Below, in pieces: positions 34,526 to 42,445 of a stretch of DNA of 60,010 nucleotides; position 1 is the stretch's first letter, and each line of letters begins with the position of its first letter. The stretch comes from Clostridiales bacterium (GTDB lineage Bacteria > Bacillota > Clostridia > Lachnospirales > Lachnospiraceae), in contig JAHAJA010000026.1 in the NCBI GenBank assembly GCA_018372435.1, forward strand, positions 1-60,010, read 5' to 3'. Under the pieces are notes generated by a model, which saw only the letters and a list, made by a program, of their open reading frames with translations, searched no databases and was not told the DNA's origin. Position numbers and translations under genes: made by a program.

Positions 34526-34620
34526 GTTCCTCCATTGTTCCTTGAAATCAAAGGTTACGCTTTTTTCCCATGGTTCCTCCATTGCTCCTTGAAATCAAAG
34601 GTTACGCTTTTATTCCCATG
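34526..34620. repeat. Head-to-tail tandem duplication (47 and 48 bp) at the end of the radical-SAM gene
   Basis: 34526-34572 and 34573-34620 are nearly identical (core CCTTGAAATCAAAGG, then TTACGCTTTT). The second copy includes the last six codons and stop of the radical-SAM gene. Differences: one substitution, plus one or two positions in the T run. Each copy also carries a TGGAGGAAC Shine-Dalgarno-like sequence on the minus strand. Confidence 0.9.
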
Positions 34621-36065
34621 TTGAAATTCTTCACATCAAATAAAGATAATTGCTGGTATGTGGTATTATCTTCTAAACCTAGAATTATCTTGTCTTCTAA
34701 TGATGTAAGTTGGTTCGTAATAAAATTCTCATTGAACTTCATAGCATACATCGTTTTTCCGCTACAGGTAATGAAATACATTGCCCTTTTCAAAACAACA
34801 CCTATTTTTTTCAAATCAGCAAAATCTAGCCTCGCATGTTTTCTAGCTTCCATAATTCGCGAGACAGACTTAACTCCAATACCCGGAACACGCAATAAAG
34901 TATAGTAATCGGCCTTATTAATTTCCACAGGGAATAGGTGCAAATTCCTAAGTGCCCAATCACATTTGGGGTCTAGTAAAACATTAAAATTCGGTTGTTT
35001 CTCACTCAATAGCTCCCCAGAACTAAAGCCATAATATCTCATAAGCCAATCTGCCTGATATAGTCGATGCTCTCTAAGTAATGGTGGACCACCAGCTATT
35101 GTTGGTAACATACTATCCTCATTCACTTTGATAAATGCAGAATAAAAGACTCGTTTTAAATTAAAGTTTCGATATAATGCTTCCGCAACAGAAACTAATT
35201 CAAAATCATTCTCTGGTGTTGCTCCAATTATCATCTGCGTACTCTGCCCTGCAGGAACATACACACGATCACCTTTCTTCATATTAACGGCCGAAAGCCT
35301 CTTAACTCTCAATGCATTCTCTTTGTGAATAGAGCTAATATCTTGATTCGTTAACCCTGTTGCTACCATTCCCGTTTGTTGATTACTTACAGCAATTTCT
35401 TTACTTGGTAATAATACTTGTTTATCCTTTAAACCTAATTGCTGTCTATTACTGTATATTCCATTCTGAATCTGCTTCATAGGACGCAATATATTCGTAC
35501 GATTTTTATTGGGTGCTAGCATCTTAAGCCCATCTGCGGTTGGTAGTTCAAGATTAACACTCATACGATCAGCCAACCAACCAATTTTATCCACTAACTC
35601 TGGATCCGTCCCTGGTATTGCCTTAACATGTATATACCCATTAAACTGATGTATCATTCGTAATTGATATAACGTTTGATATATCAAATCCATTGTATAA
35701 TTGGGATTTCTCAGTATTCCAGAACTTAAAAATAATCCTTCAATATAATTTCTTCTATAAAATTCCATCGTTAAGGAACAAACTTCCTCTGGTGTAAAAG
35801 AAGTTCTTTTTACATCATTAGAAGAACGATTAATACAGTATTTGCAATCAAATATACATTCATTCGTATACAAGATTTTTAGCAAAGAGATACATCTACC
35901 ATCTGCCGAAAACGTATGACAAATACCACTTGCAACAGAATTCCCCATACTTTTACCATCACCTTGGCGATCAACGCCGCTAGAAGTACATGCAACATCA
36001 TACTTAGCTGCATCTGATAAGATCTCCAATTTCTGTTGTATAGTCAAATTTTCTTGAATGTGCAT
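34602..36065 (-). CDS. Radical-SAM DNA modification/repair protein (TIGR03916 type)
   Basis: About 487 aa from the ATG at 36065 (GGAGG 8 nt upstream); the TTG at 36080 overlaps the RBS. Radical-SAM cluster motif C-x3-C-x2-C (CIFDCKYC) at about 70-77, then a TIM-barrel. Helix-hairpin-helix DNA-binding segment LLRVPGIGVKSVSRIMEARK at about 390-410. Near the C-terminus QLSLF (about residues 472-476) is a canonical bacterial beta-clamp-binding motif. The family is annotated as a putative DNA modification/repair protein linked to uracil-DNA glycosylase; no reaction is known. Two LexA-like boxes upstream suggest SOS control. The TIGR03915 partner is downstream. Confidence 0.9.
   Translation of the reverse strand: MHIQENLTIQQKLEILSDAAKYDVACTSSGVDRQGDGKSMGNSVASGICHTFSADGRCISLLKILYTNECIFDCKYCINRSSNDVKRTSFTPEEVCSLTMEFYRRNYIEGLFLSSGILRNPNYTMDLIYQTLYQLRMIHQFNGYIHVKAIPGTDPELVDKIGWLADRMSVNLELPTADGLKMLAPNKNRTNILRPMKQIQNGIYSNRQQLGLKDKQVLLPSKEIAVSNQQTGMVATGLTNQDISSIHKENALRVKRLSAVNMKKGDRVYVPAGQSTQMIIGATPENDFELVSVAEALYRNFNLKRVFYSAFIKVNEDSMLPTIAGGPPLLREHRLYQADWLMRYYGFSSGELLSEKQPNFNVLLDPKCDWALRNLHLFPVEINKADYYTLLRVPGIGVKSVSRIMEARKHARLDFADLKKIGVVLKRAMYFITCSGKTMYAMKFNENFITNQLTSLEDKIILGLEDNTTYQQLSLFDVKNFNMGIKA
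34638..34652 (-). other. Codons for a QLSLF sliding-clamp-binding motif
   Basis: CAATTATCTTTATTT on the minus strand encodes Q-L-S-L-F, the consensus pentapeptide (QL[SD]LF) by which repair proteins bind DnaN. It is in the flexible end of the radical-SAM protein, 11 residues before the stop. Confidence 0.65.
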
Positions 36066-36088
36066 CTCTAATGCCTCCAATTAGTTTT

Positions 36089-36118
36089 ATTATAGAATTT
36101 CGTTAAATGATCAATCAA
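36089..36118 (-). promoter_or_regulatory. Second promoter (P2) of the radical-SAM operon
   Basis: Minus strand TTGATT (36118-36113), 18-bp spacer, TATAAT (36094-36089), 24 bp before the ATG. LexA-like box 1 abuts its -35. Confidence 0.5.
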
Positions 36119-36119
36119 T

Positions 36120-36133
36120 CAAACATACGTTCT
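36120..36133. promoter_or_regulatory. LexA-like box 1
   Basis: Minus strand AGAACGTATGTTTG matches the Gram-positive LexA consensus CGAACRNRYGTTYC except at its two outermost bases. It lies between P1 and P2 of the radical-SAM operon. Confidence 0.6.
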
Positions 36134-36148
36134 ATTTTGTTGTAATCA

Positions 36149-36177
36149 ATTATAGCACATACGTTCGAATTATTCAA
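36149..36177 (-). promoter_or_regulatory. Main promoter (P1) of the radical-SAM operon
   Basis: Minus strand TTGAAT (36177-36172), 17-bp spacer, TATAAT (36154-36149) with an extended TGC. LexA-like box 2 fills the spacer. Confidence 0.7.
36154..36167. promoter_or_regulatory. LexA-like box 2, inside the P1 spacer
   Basis: Minus strand CGAACGTATGTGCT; a perfect left half and core (CGAAC-GTAT-GT), with G for T in the right half and T for the last C. Its centre is 34 bp, about three helical turns, from box 1, and both share GAACGTATGT. Confidence 0.6.
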
Positions 36178-36222
36178 GTTAAATTATTGGTATAATAAGA
36201 TAAAACACTCTGCTTTTAATGC

Positions 36223-36276
36223 CAAAAAAGCTCTTTTCCTAGTTAAGATTATTTATATCTCAACTAGGAAAAGAGC
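36223..36276 (-). terminator. Terminator of the yicC-remA-gmk-rpoZ-lepB unit
   Basis: Minus strand GGCTCTTTTCCTAGTTGAGAT pairs with ATCTTAACTAGGAAAAGAGC (a few mismatches) and runs into TTTTTTGG. It lies just beyond the lepB stop. Confidence 0.85.
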
Positions 36277-36326
36277 CTAATCAACTCGAATCTAGCATAT
36301 TCAAATGGATATTCATTTACACTTTA

Positions 36327-37040
36327 TTAATCAACAAATCCAAATTTATTTAATGGCCAAATTCTAAGAAACGCTTTACCTTCAATATAATCACGATGCA
36401 CAGGTCCTACTTCTTTGTAACGACTATCAAAACTTATCTCACGATTATCTCCTAATAAGAAGTATTCATCCTCAGCTAACGTAATTGGGTTTTTCGCAAT
36501 TCCCGCAGAACTTATTGGATCTTTCCCATAGTTCTCCTTAAGAATCTCTCCATTAATATAGATATCTGAACCAATAATCTGTATTGTTTCACCAGGTAAA
36601 CCGATTACTCTCTTAACATAATATTCATCCACATCTTTTCCATAAGGATAGAATACTACAATATCAAATCGTTTTGGGTCACCAACAACATAACTAATCT
36701 TGTCAATCAGTAAGCTTTCTTCATTGTGTAATGTATTCTGCATCGAATCGCCATCAACAACTGTTCTTTGTAACACATAATTTGGGATAATATATAATCC
36801 AATAAAGAATATTATTACATAAACAAGTAATTCTTTAATAATACTTGTACGTTTTTCTTTCTTAGAATTCTGATTATCGTCTAAATGATTCCCCTTCTGT
36901 TCAACTTCGTCTGTTAATACTTCCTCGGAAAAAGCCTCTTCATGCAAAGCTGATATAGGATCGTTCTCATATGTGTCAACGTCAACAGTGCTTTGTTTAT
37001 CTTCGAAGTCATCATTCGAGTAATTTCTTTCTTGACTCAT
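36327..37040 (-). CDS. lepB: Signal peptidase I
   Basis: 237 aa. A long acidic cytoplasmic N-terminus (about 60 residues, rich in Asp/Glu), one membrane helix (about 68-88, LLVYVIIFFIGLYIIPNYV), catalytic Ser in VDGDSMQNTL, catalytic Lys in YYVKRVIGLPGE, and the C-terminal box LLGDNREISFDSR. It cleaves signal peptides of exported proteins on the outer face of the membrane. The acidic extension is longer than in most family members. It begins 75 bp after rpoZ on the same strand and shares its terminator; a separate promoter is possible. Confidence 0.94.
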   Translation of the reverse strand: MSQERNYSNDDFEDKQSTVDVDTYENDPISALHEEAFSEEVLTDEVEQKGNHLDDNQNSKKEKRTSIIKELLVYVIIFFIGLYIIPNYVLQRTVVDGDSMQNTLHNEESLLIDKISYVVGDPKRFDIVVFYPYGKDVDEYYVKRVIGLPGETIQIIGSDIYINGEILKENYGKDPISSAGIAKNPITLAEDEYFLLGDNREISFDSRYKEVGPVHRDYIEGKAFLRIWPLNKFGFVD

Positions 37041-37115
37041 CCTGTTTCCCTCTTTCTATGTGACACTTATTTTTGCAAAGACAGACGTTTCCAACCCCTC
37101 TAATAAGAATATCAA

Positions 37116-37361
37116 TTAATCAACTAGTGTATCTTCATCACCTACGATTTTTACTTTAGACTTATTTAATTCTTCTACAGCGATAGAAAGTGGCTTTGGA
37201 CAGTTACAAGAAACGAATGGCTTACTTCCGCTGATAATTTGTCTTGCTCTCTTTGAAGTTGCTAATACGATAGAATATCTGCTGTTAACAACTGGATCTT
37301 CTCCTGGTTCAACCTCGCTATTTACTACGTTCATTAAGTCTGTATATGATGGATGCAACAT
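37116..37361 (-). CDS. rpoZ: RNA polymerase omega subunit
   Basis: 81 aa from the ATG at 37361 (AAAGGAG RBS, 7 nt spacing); a longer frame to 37388 overlaps gmk and lacks an RBS. The N-terminus MLHPSYTDLM and SRYSIVLATSKRARQI are the omega fold, where the conserved 'RY.LV...KRARQ' helix clamps the beta' subunit. It is followed by a short clostridial-type extension (SCNCPKPLSIAVEEL). It starts 4 bp after gmk: translational coupling. Confidence 0.93.
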   Translation of the reverse strand: MLHPSYTDLMNVVNSEVEPGEDPVVNSRYSIVLATSKRARQIISGSKPFVSCNCPKPLSIAVEELNKSKVKIVGDEDTLVD

Positions 37362-37365
37362 ATTA

Positions 37366-37995
37366 TTAATCTCCTTTCTTAAATACATTTAATTCATTAC
37401 TCATTTTTTCAATAAAAGAATCATTTCTCAAAGTTCTACTATGTTCACTTTTAATAATTTCATTCAGATGCTCAACACACTCATCTAAATCATCATTCAC
37501 AACGATATAATCATATTGCTTCATAAACACTGCTTCTTCAGAAGCTCGACTTAATCGCTTTTCAATCTTATCCATACTCTCCGTACCGCGATGTACAAGA
37601 CGATTTCTAAGTTCTGTTGCATTCGGTGGAGTTACGAATAACAATAAGGCATCAGGGAATTGTTCTCTTATATGAAATGCTCCTTGAACTTCGATTTCTA
37701 AGATTACATCTTTTCCTGCTGCTAATTGTTCTTCAACATATCTCTTAGGTGTTCCATAATAGTTTCCGACATACTCAGCCCACTCTATTAATTCACCCTG
37801 CTCTATCATACTCTCAAAACGTTCTCTTGTCAAAAAGAAATATTCAAGACCGTCTTCTTCCCCCACGCGTGGTGCTCTTGTAGTAGCTGATATGGATAAA
37901 CCATAATCATATCTGTTTAACAATGCTTTCATTAAGGTACCCTTACCCGCACCAGAAAAACCGGAAACAACCGTTAGTATCCCCTTTTTACTCAT
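37366..37995 (-). CDS. gmk: Guanylate kinase
   Basis: 209 aa from the ATG at 37995, preceded by AAGGGTG; upstream Met codons in the same frame lie within the RBS or the remA gene. P-loop SGFSGAGKGTLMKAL (about 11-25), GMP-binding SATTRAPRVGEEDGLEYFF (about 35-53), lid RGTESMDKIEKRL. Converts GMP to GDP. It overlaps the 3' end of remA by 8 bp and precedes rpoZ by 4 bp. Confidence 0.96.
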   Translation of the reverse strand: MSKKGILTVVSGFSGAGKGTLMKALLNRYDYGLSISATTRAPRVGEEDGLEYFFLTRERFESMIEQGELIEWAEYVGNYYGTPKRYVEEQLAAGKDVILEIEVQGAFHIREQFPDALLLFVTPPNATELRNRLVHRGTESMDKIEKRLSRASEEAVFMKQYDYIVVNDDLDECVEHLNEIIKSEHSRTLRNDSFIEKMSNELNVFKKGD

Positions 37996-38260
37996 CACCA
38001 TCACCCTTTTGATCCATTTCATCTTTACTATTTACACGGTTTGCAATCGTTTCTGGTAGTAAGGCAGATAATACAAGATGGTCGTTATCAGTTACGATGA
38101 CGGCTCTTGTCTTTCTTCCACAAGTCGCATCAACCGCAGTTCCATTATCCTTAGCTGTCTGAACCATACGTTTCACTGGTGCTGCATCAGGACTAATGAT
38201 TGCAACTATTTTCCTACTATTAATAATATTGCCAAAACCGATATTAACTAAACCATTCAA
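37988..38260 (-). CDS. remA: RemA/DUF370 family regulator
   Basis: 90 aa from a TTG start (38260) with GGGGA 5 nt upstream; no in-frame ATG gives the conserved N-terminus. INIGFGN, SRKIVAIISPDAAPVKRMVQTA and CGRKTRAVIVTDNDHLVLSALLPETIANR cover the family signature. RemA of Bacillus forms a ring that wraps DNA and activates matrix and osmoprotectant genes. The position between yicC and gmk is conserved in Firmicutes. The DNA-contacting basic residues of the family (K/R in KRMVQ and GRKTR) are present. Its targets here are unknown. Confidence 0.93.
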   Translation of the reverse strand: MNGLVNIGFGNIINSRKIVAIISPDAAPVKRMVQTAKDNGTAVDATCGRKTRAVIVTDNDHLVLSALLPETIANRVNSKDEMDQKGDGDE

Positions 38261-38275
38261 ACAGATTCCCCATTT

Positions 38276-39154
38276 CTATTCAATATTCTGTATCTGTTCT
38301 CTTACTTTCTCGATTTCTGTCTTTAAATCTATTGCAATGTTTGTTATATCCAAATCATTAGCTTTGGAAAGAATCGTATTTGCTTCACGGTTCATCTCTT
38401 GTGCAATGAAGTCTAGCTTTCTACCAATACCATTTTTTTCATCTAGAGATGCTTTCATGTTATTAATATGACTCCTAAGTCTTACTGTCTCTTCATCTAC
38501 ACAAATCTTATCAGCAAATAATGTAATTTCTGTAGCTAATATACTTTCATCAAGTTTTGTATCACCTAACAGGTCTTGTACTTTAGCAGTAATCCTCTCT
38601 CGATATTCTGCAACAATTTCTGGTGAACGACTCTCAACCGCTTCAACCAATTCAATCATGACATCTAATTTACTGATTAAATCGTTCTTTAGGTTCTCAC
38701 CCTCTCTTGTACGAGATTCAATAAATTGTTCACAAGCACGACTAATTGTTTCTTCAAGTATATTCCATAACTCTGTCTCATCAACTGTCTGTTCTTCTAA
38801 GGTTAGAACCTCTGGATATCTTGATAAATTAGACACATTAATATCATTATTAAGATGGAATTCATCACCCATCTGTCTTAATTTTTCCACATATTCTCTT
38901 GCTATGTCAGAATTGTATTTTACACATACTTTATTCTCTGTGTAGTCTTCATATGATATAAATACATCAACTTTTCCTCTTTGGATGTATTTCTTAAGTA
39001 AACTTCTAATTGTCGCTTCATAAAAGCCTAACTTCTTAGGCATCTTAATTGAGATATCACAGTAACGATGGTTAACTGACTTCATCTCTACTACGATTTT
39101 TCTCTCCTCGTTTGATAGTTCATATCTACCAAATCCTGTCATACTTCTTAACAT
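38276..39154 (-). CDS. yicC: YicC-family endoribonuclease
   Basis: About 292 aa from the ATG at 39154, which gives the canonical MLRSMTGFGR start; an ATG 18 bp upstream has no RBS. YicC_N (about 1-155, VEMKSVNHRYCDISIKMPKK) and DUF1732 C-terminal domain (about 205-292, HINNMKASLDEKNGIGRKLDFIAQEMNREANTILSKA is conserved in full, residues about 235-271). YicC members are RNases that help degrade small RNAs; role here inferred. First gene of the yicC-remA-gmk-rpoZ unit, 15 bp before remA. Confidence 0.93.
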   Translation of the reverse strand: MLRSMTGFGRYELSNEERKIVVEMKSVNHRYCDISIKMPKKLGFYEATIRSLLKKYIQRGKVDVFISYEDYTENKVCVKYNSDIAREYVEKLRQMGDEFHLNNDINVSNLSRYPEVLTLEEQTVDETELWNILEETISRACEQFIESRTREGENLKNDLISKLDVMIELVEAVESRSPEIVAEYRERITAKVQDLLGDTKLDESILATEITLFADKICVDEETVRLRSHINNMKASLDEKNGIGRKLDFIAQEMNREANTILSKANDLDITNIAIDLKTEIEKVREQIQNIE

Positions 39155-39483
39155 TAGACTCACGTCCTTCATTCTTTATGGAACATTCATTCCACGTTCT
39201 ATTCTTTACCTAATTCAATGCGTCAGGCAATTACATGTTACTTTAATAATTACCATAAACTTAAGGGATAGACATAACTCTATCCCTTAAGACACACTTA
39301 ATTAATTATAGATTACTCTATAGTAGAAGTCAAGCTGTTATTGTTATTTTCGTAAGTAATAACCTCATTGACAATATTTATAAAAGACCGATATTTTGAG
39401 AAACATAATGATTGAATGAGCAATTATGATCGAGATCGGTGGGATTTTATCATGCTCTTACACTTTATCTAATCAACTAATAT

Positions 39484-39512
39484 TGGTTTTTTAAAGGTAA
39501 TGTGGTACACTA
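39484..39512 (+). promoter_or_regulatory. Promoter of rqcH
   Basis: TTGGTT (39484-39489), 17-bp spacer, TACACT (39507-39512) with extended TGG. It lies just before the repeat element, which would therefore be in the leader RNA. Confidence 0.5.
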
Positions 39513-39523
39513 TGTATAACTCA

Positions 39524-39720
39524 CTCAAACTTCGCACATAAAAACTTCACTTAGAGTAGATAAATGTTATATTCATAAGAAAAACTATCTGAACACGTCA
39601 GCACTTGATTGAGCAACGCGAAATCTTAGTACTGCTACGTGTGAAGCTAAGCGAGAGCGGGGTTTTCGTTGAATATAACAGTTAGCTACTCCAAGGAATC
39701 TTCAAGTGCGAAGTTTGAGT
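39524..39720. repeat. MITE-like inverted-repeat element (copy B, complete)
   Basis: 197 bp flanked by imperfect arms: 39524-39575 and the reverse complement of 39670-39720 share ACTCAAACTTCGCAC at the outside and TGTTATATTCA-like at the inside. About 95 bp of GC-richer interior lies between them. No ORF and no clear target duplication. Partial relatives are at 21283-21325 and 43624-43710. Confidence 0.8.
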
Positions 39721-39745
39721 AATTCATAATAAAGGAGTTTTAACT

Positions 39746-41494
39746 ATGGCATTAGACGGACTTGTTATTGCAAATGTTATAAAAGAATTAAACGACACCT
39801 TACTTGGTGGCCGTATCAATAAAATATCACAACCTGAAAACGATGCACTTGTATTAGTAATTAAGAACAACCGTAGCCAATACAAATTATTCTTATCTGC
39901 AAATGCAAGTCTTCCTCTTATTTATTTGACACAGGAAAATAAGCCGAATCCTATTACTGCACCTAATTTTTGTATGTTACTTCGTAAACATCTTAATAGC
40001 GCTAGGATTCTTAGCATCACACAGCCTGGACTAGAACGTATCATTGACATCGAGATTGAACACCTCAATGAACTTGGTGATGTATGTACCAAGCATCTTA
40101 TTACCGAAATTATGGGCAAGCACAGTAACATCATATTCTGTGATGATAAGAAGATGATTATTGATAGTATCAAACATATCTCCGGATTAGTTTCATCGGT
40201 ACGTGAAGTTCTTCCTGGTAGAGATTATTTCATACCTGAAACACAAGATAAGTGGAATCCTCTCACGGTAGATTGTGAGCATTTTCTTGAAAAGGTTATG
40301 ACCAAACCGCTACCAATTGCCAAAGCACTTTATACTTCACTTACGGGTATTAGTCCACTAATTGCTAATGAAATCTGCCACCGTGCTTCTATTGATGGGG
40401 AGGCTTCAACAAGCTCATTAAGTGAAATGGAAGGATTACATCTCTATAAAAACTTCGAGCGATTGATGGCAGACATCAAAGACAATCGCTTTTGCCCAAA
40501 TATCATCTACAAAAATGGGGAACCCGTTGAGTTTTCAAGTACTACACTAACAACCTACAACTCCTCTGAACATAAGGAATTCGAATCTATAAGTGAGTTG
40601 CTTGAACAATACTATGCACAGAGGAATACTTTGACAAGGATACGCCAAAAATCAGTTGACTTACGTAAGATTGTATCCAATGCAATTGAACGTACACGCA
40701 AGAAATACGATTTGCAGATGAAACAGCTAAAAGATACTGACAAGCGAGACAAATACAAAGTGTATGGCGAACTGATAACAGCTTATGGTTACAATGTTGA
40801 AGAGGGTTCTAAGCAAATGACTGCTCTTAATTATTATACCAATGAAGAGGTGACGATACCGCTTGACCCAACCATCACTCCAATAGAGAATGCTAAGAAG
40901 TATTTTGATAAATATAGTAAGTTGAAACGTACGTATGAAGCATTAACAAAATTCACTGAGGAGACAAAAGAAGAACTTGAGCATTTAGAATCTATTAGCG
41001 CTGCTCTTGATATTGCTCTTCAAGAAGAAGATTTAATTCAATTAAAAGAAGAACTAATGGAATATGGGTACATGAAGAGAAAATTTGTCTCTAAAAAAGA
41101 TGCCAAGAAACAAAAGAGTGCAAGTAAACCATTCCACTATATCTCTTCAGACGGTTTTCATATGTATGTTGGTAAAAACAACTTTCAAAATGACGAATTA
41201 ACTTTCAAATTCGCAGTAGGCAATGACTGGTGGTTCCACGCAAAAGGTATGGCAGGCTCTCACGTAATTGTTAAAACAAACGGGGAAGAACTTCCAGATC
41301 GCACATTTGAAGAGGCTGGTAAATTAGCCGCTTACTACTCAAAAGCTAGAGAGCTTTCAAAGGCAGAAATTGACTATACCGAGAAGAAAAATGTTAAGAA
41401 GCCAAACGGGGGAAAACCTGGGTTTGTAGTATACTATACAAACTACTCCTTTATTATTGAACCAGATATCACTGGAATTGAAGAAGTTAAGTAA
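39746..41494 (+). CDS. rqcH: Ribosome quality-control protein RqcH (NFACT/Rqc2 homologue)
   Basis: 582 aa. NFACT-N domain at the start (MALDGLVIANVIKELNDTLLGGRINKI, here residues 1-27, split), HhH region around 170-215, a long coiled-coil arm (about 285-435, TRIRQKSVDLRKIV, KTRYEALTKF-like), and a C-terminal NFACT-R domain with DGFHMYVGKNNFQND and DWWFHAKGMAGSHV. It recruits Ala-tRNA to stalled 50S subunits to add poly-Ala tails for degradation; older annotation is fibronectin-binding protein. AAAGGAG RBS. It leads an operon with a histidinol-phosphatase 33 bp downstream. Confidence 0.95.
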   Translation: MALDGLVIANVIKELNDTLLGGRINKISQPENDALVLVIKNNRSQYKLFLSANASLPLIYLTQENKPNPITAPNFCMLLRKHLNSARILSITQPGLERIIDIEIEHLNELGDVCTKHLITEIMGKHSNIIFCDDKKMIIDSIKHISGLVSSVREVLPGRDYFIPETQDKWNPLTVDCEHFLEKVMTKPLPIAKALYTSLTGISPLIANEICHRASIDGEASTSSLSEMEGLHLYKNFERLMADIKDNRFCPNIIYKNGEPVEFSSTTLTTYNSSEHKEFESISELLEQYYAQRNTLTRIRQKSVDLRKIVSNAIERTRKKYDLQMKQLKDTDKRDKYKVYGELITAYGYNVEEGSKQMTALNYYTNEEVTIPLDPTITPIENAKKYFDKYSKLKRTYEALTKFTEETKEELEHLESISAALDIALQEEDLIQLKEELMEYGYMKRKFVSKKDAKKQKSASKPFHYISSDGFHMYVGKNNFQNDELTFKFAVGNDWWFHAKGMAGSHVIVKTNGEELPDRTFEEAGKLAAYYSKARELSKAEIDYTEKKNVKKPNGGKPGFVVYYTNYSFIIEPDITGIEEVK

Positions 41495-41527
41495 CCATTA
41501 CGCAACGATTAGAAGGGACGGATTCCT

Positions 41528-42334
41528 ATGATTTTAACAGATTACCACATGCACTCAAGTTTTTCAGATGATTCAGAAGCTACAATGACTAGCATGATCG
41601 AACGTTCCATTGAACTTGGATTTCACACCATCTGTTTTACTGATCACATGGACTTAGATTTTCCACTTGAATTCGGTGGCGGATTTGTATTCAATGGAGA
41701 GATCTATACAAAACATGTTAAAAATCTTCGTGAAAAATATGCAAAACAAATTAAGGTTCTATGTGGTGTAGAATATGGGCTGAGACCTTATCTTAAAGAA
41801 CAATTTGCTACTCTTACCCCAATATACAACTTTGATTTTATTATTGGTTCCTCTCATCTTATTGGGAACATTGATCCTTATCAAAAAATATATTGGGAAG
41901 GCATCACAGAAGAAGAAGGTATCACAAAATATTTGGAAGCAATCTATACCAATGTAAAAACATTTGAGGATTATGATGTATATGGTCACATTGATTATGT
42001 CGCACGCTACGCTCCAAATCAAAACCTAAACTATAGCTACATGAAATATGCAGATTTAATTGATGCAATCTTTAAAACTATCATTCAAAAGGGAAAGGGT
42101 ATTGAAGTGAATACCGCTGGATATAAATACGGTCTTGGACATCCACATCCTCAGACTGATGTCCTCAAACGCTATAAAGAGCTTGGCGGAGAGATTATTA
42201 CCATCGGTGCAGATGCCCATAAACCTGAACATATTGGATATAAATTCAAAGAGACAGAAGAATTACTCAAGAGCCTAGGTTTTGAATATTATACAATTTT
42301 CGAAAAGAGACAGCCACAGTTTATTGCACTGTAA
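41528..42334 (+). CDS. hisK: Histidinol-phosphatase, PHP type (HisJ/HisK)
   Basis: 268 aa. Metal motif DYHMHSSFS at the N-terminus, CFTDHMDLDFP, GVEYGLR, GSSHLIG, YGHIDYVARY and the final IGADAHKPEHIG: the HisK-type PHP phosphatase. Dephosphorylates histidinol phosphate in histidine synthesis. AGAAGGGAC RBS. Downstream of rqcH and ends in a terminator. Confidence 0.92.
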   Translation: MILTDYHMHSSFSDDSEATMTSMIERSIELGFHTICFTDHMDLDFPLEFGGGFVFNGEIYTKHVKNLREKYAKQIKVLCGVEYGLRPYLKEQFATLTPIYNFDFIIGSSHLIGNIDPYQKIYWEGITEEEGITKYLEAIYTNVKTFEDYDVYGHIDYVARYAPNQNLNYSYMKYADLIDAIFKTIIQKGKGIEVNTAGYKYGLGHPHPQTDVLKRYKELGGEIITIGADAHKPEHIGYKFKETEELLKSLGFEYYTIFEKRQPQFIAL

Positions 42335-42338
42335 ACTC

Positions 42339-42394
42339 AAAGGGAGTTGTCCCAGAATGATTGCTAAAGCAATCATTTTGCAACAACTCCCTTC
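42339..42394 (+). terminator. Terminator of rqcH-hisK
   Basis: AAGGGAGTTGT and its complement ACAACTCCCTT enclose an inner perfect AATGATTGC / GCAATCATT stem; followed by CTATAAAAATT. Confidence 0.7.
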
Positions 42395-42445
42395 TATAAA
42401 AATTACATTTGTGATAAGGCTATACAGCTTATCTAAATCAGTTTT

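Larger units (their letters stand above)
39155..39745. other. Divergent intergenic region with hairpin, promoter and repeat element
   Basis: 591 bp between yicC and rqcH. It contains a perfect 13-bp stem hairpin (39260-39291, CTTAAGGGATAGA, no T run), a plus-strand promoter at 39484-39512, and the 197-bp inverted-repeat element at 39524-39720. No ORF is convincing. Confidence 0.6.

Noticed and set aside
39260..39291. Perfect 13-bp stem hairpin as a terminator for yicC or rqcH
   Set aside because: No T run on either strand and it lies upstream of both genes; recorded only as a hairpin in the intergenic entry.
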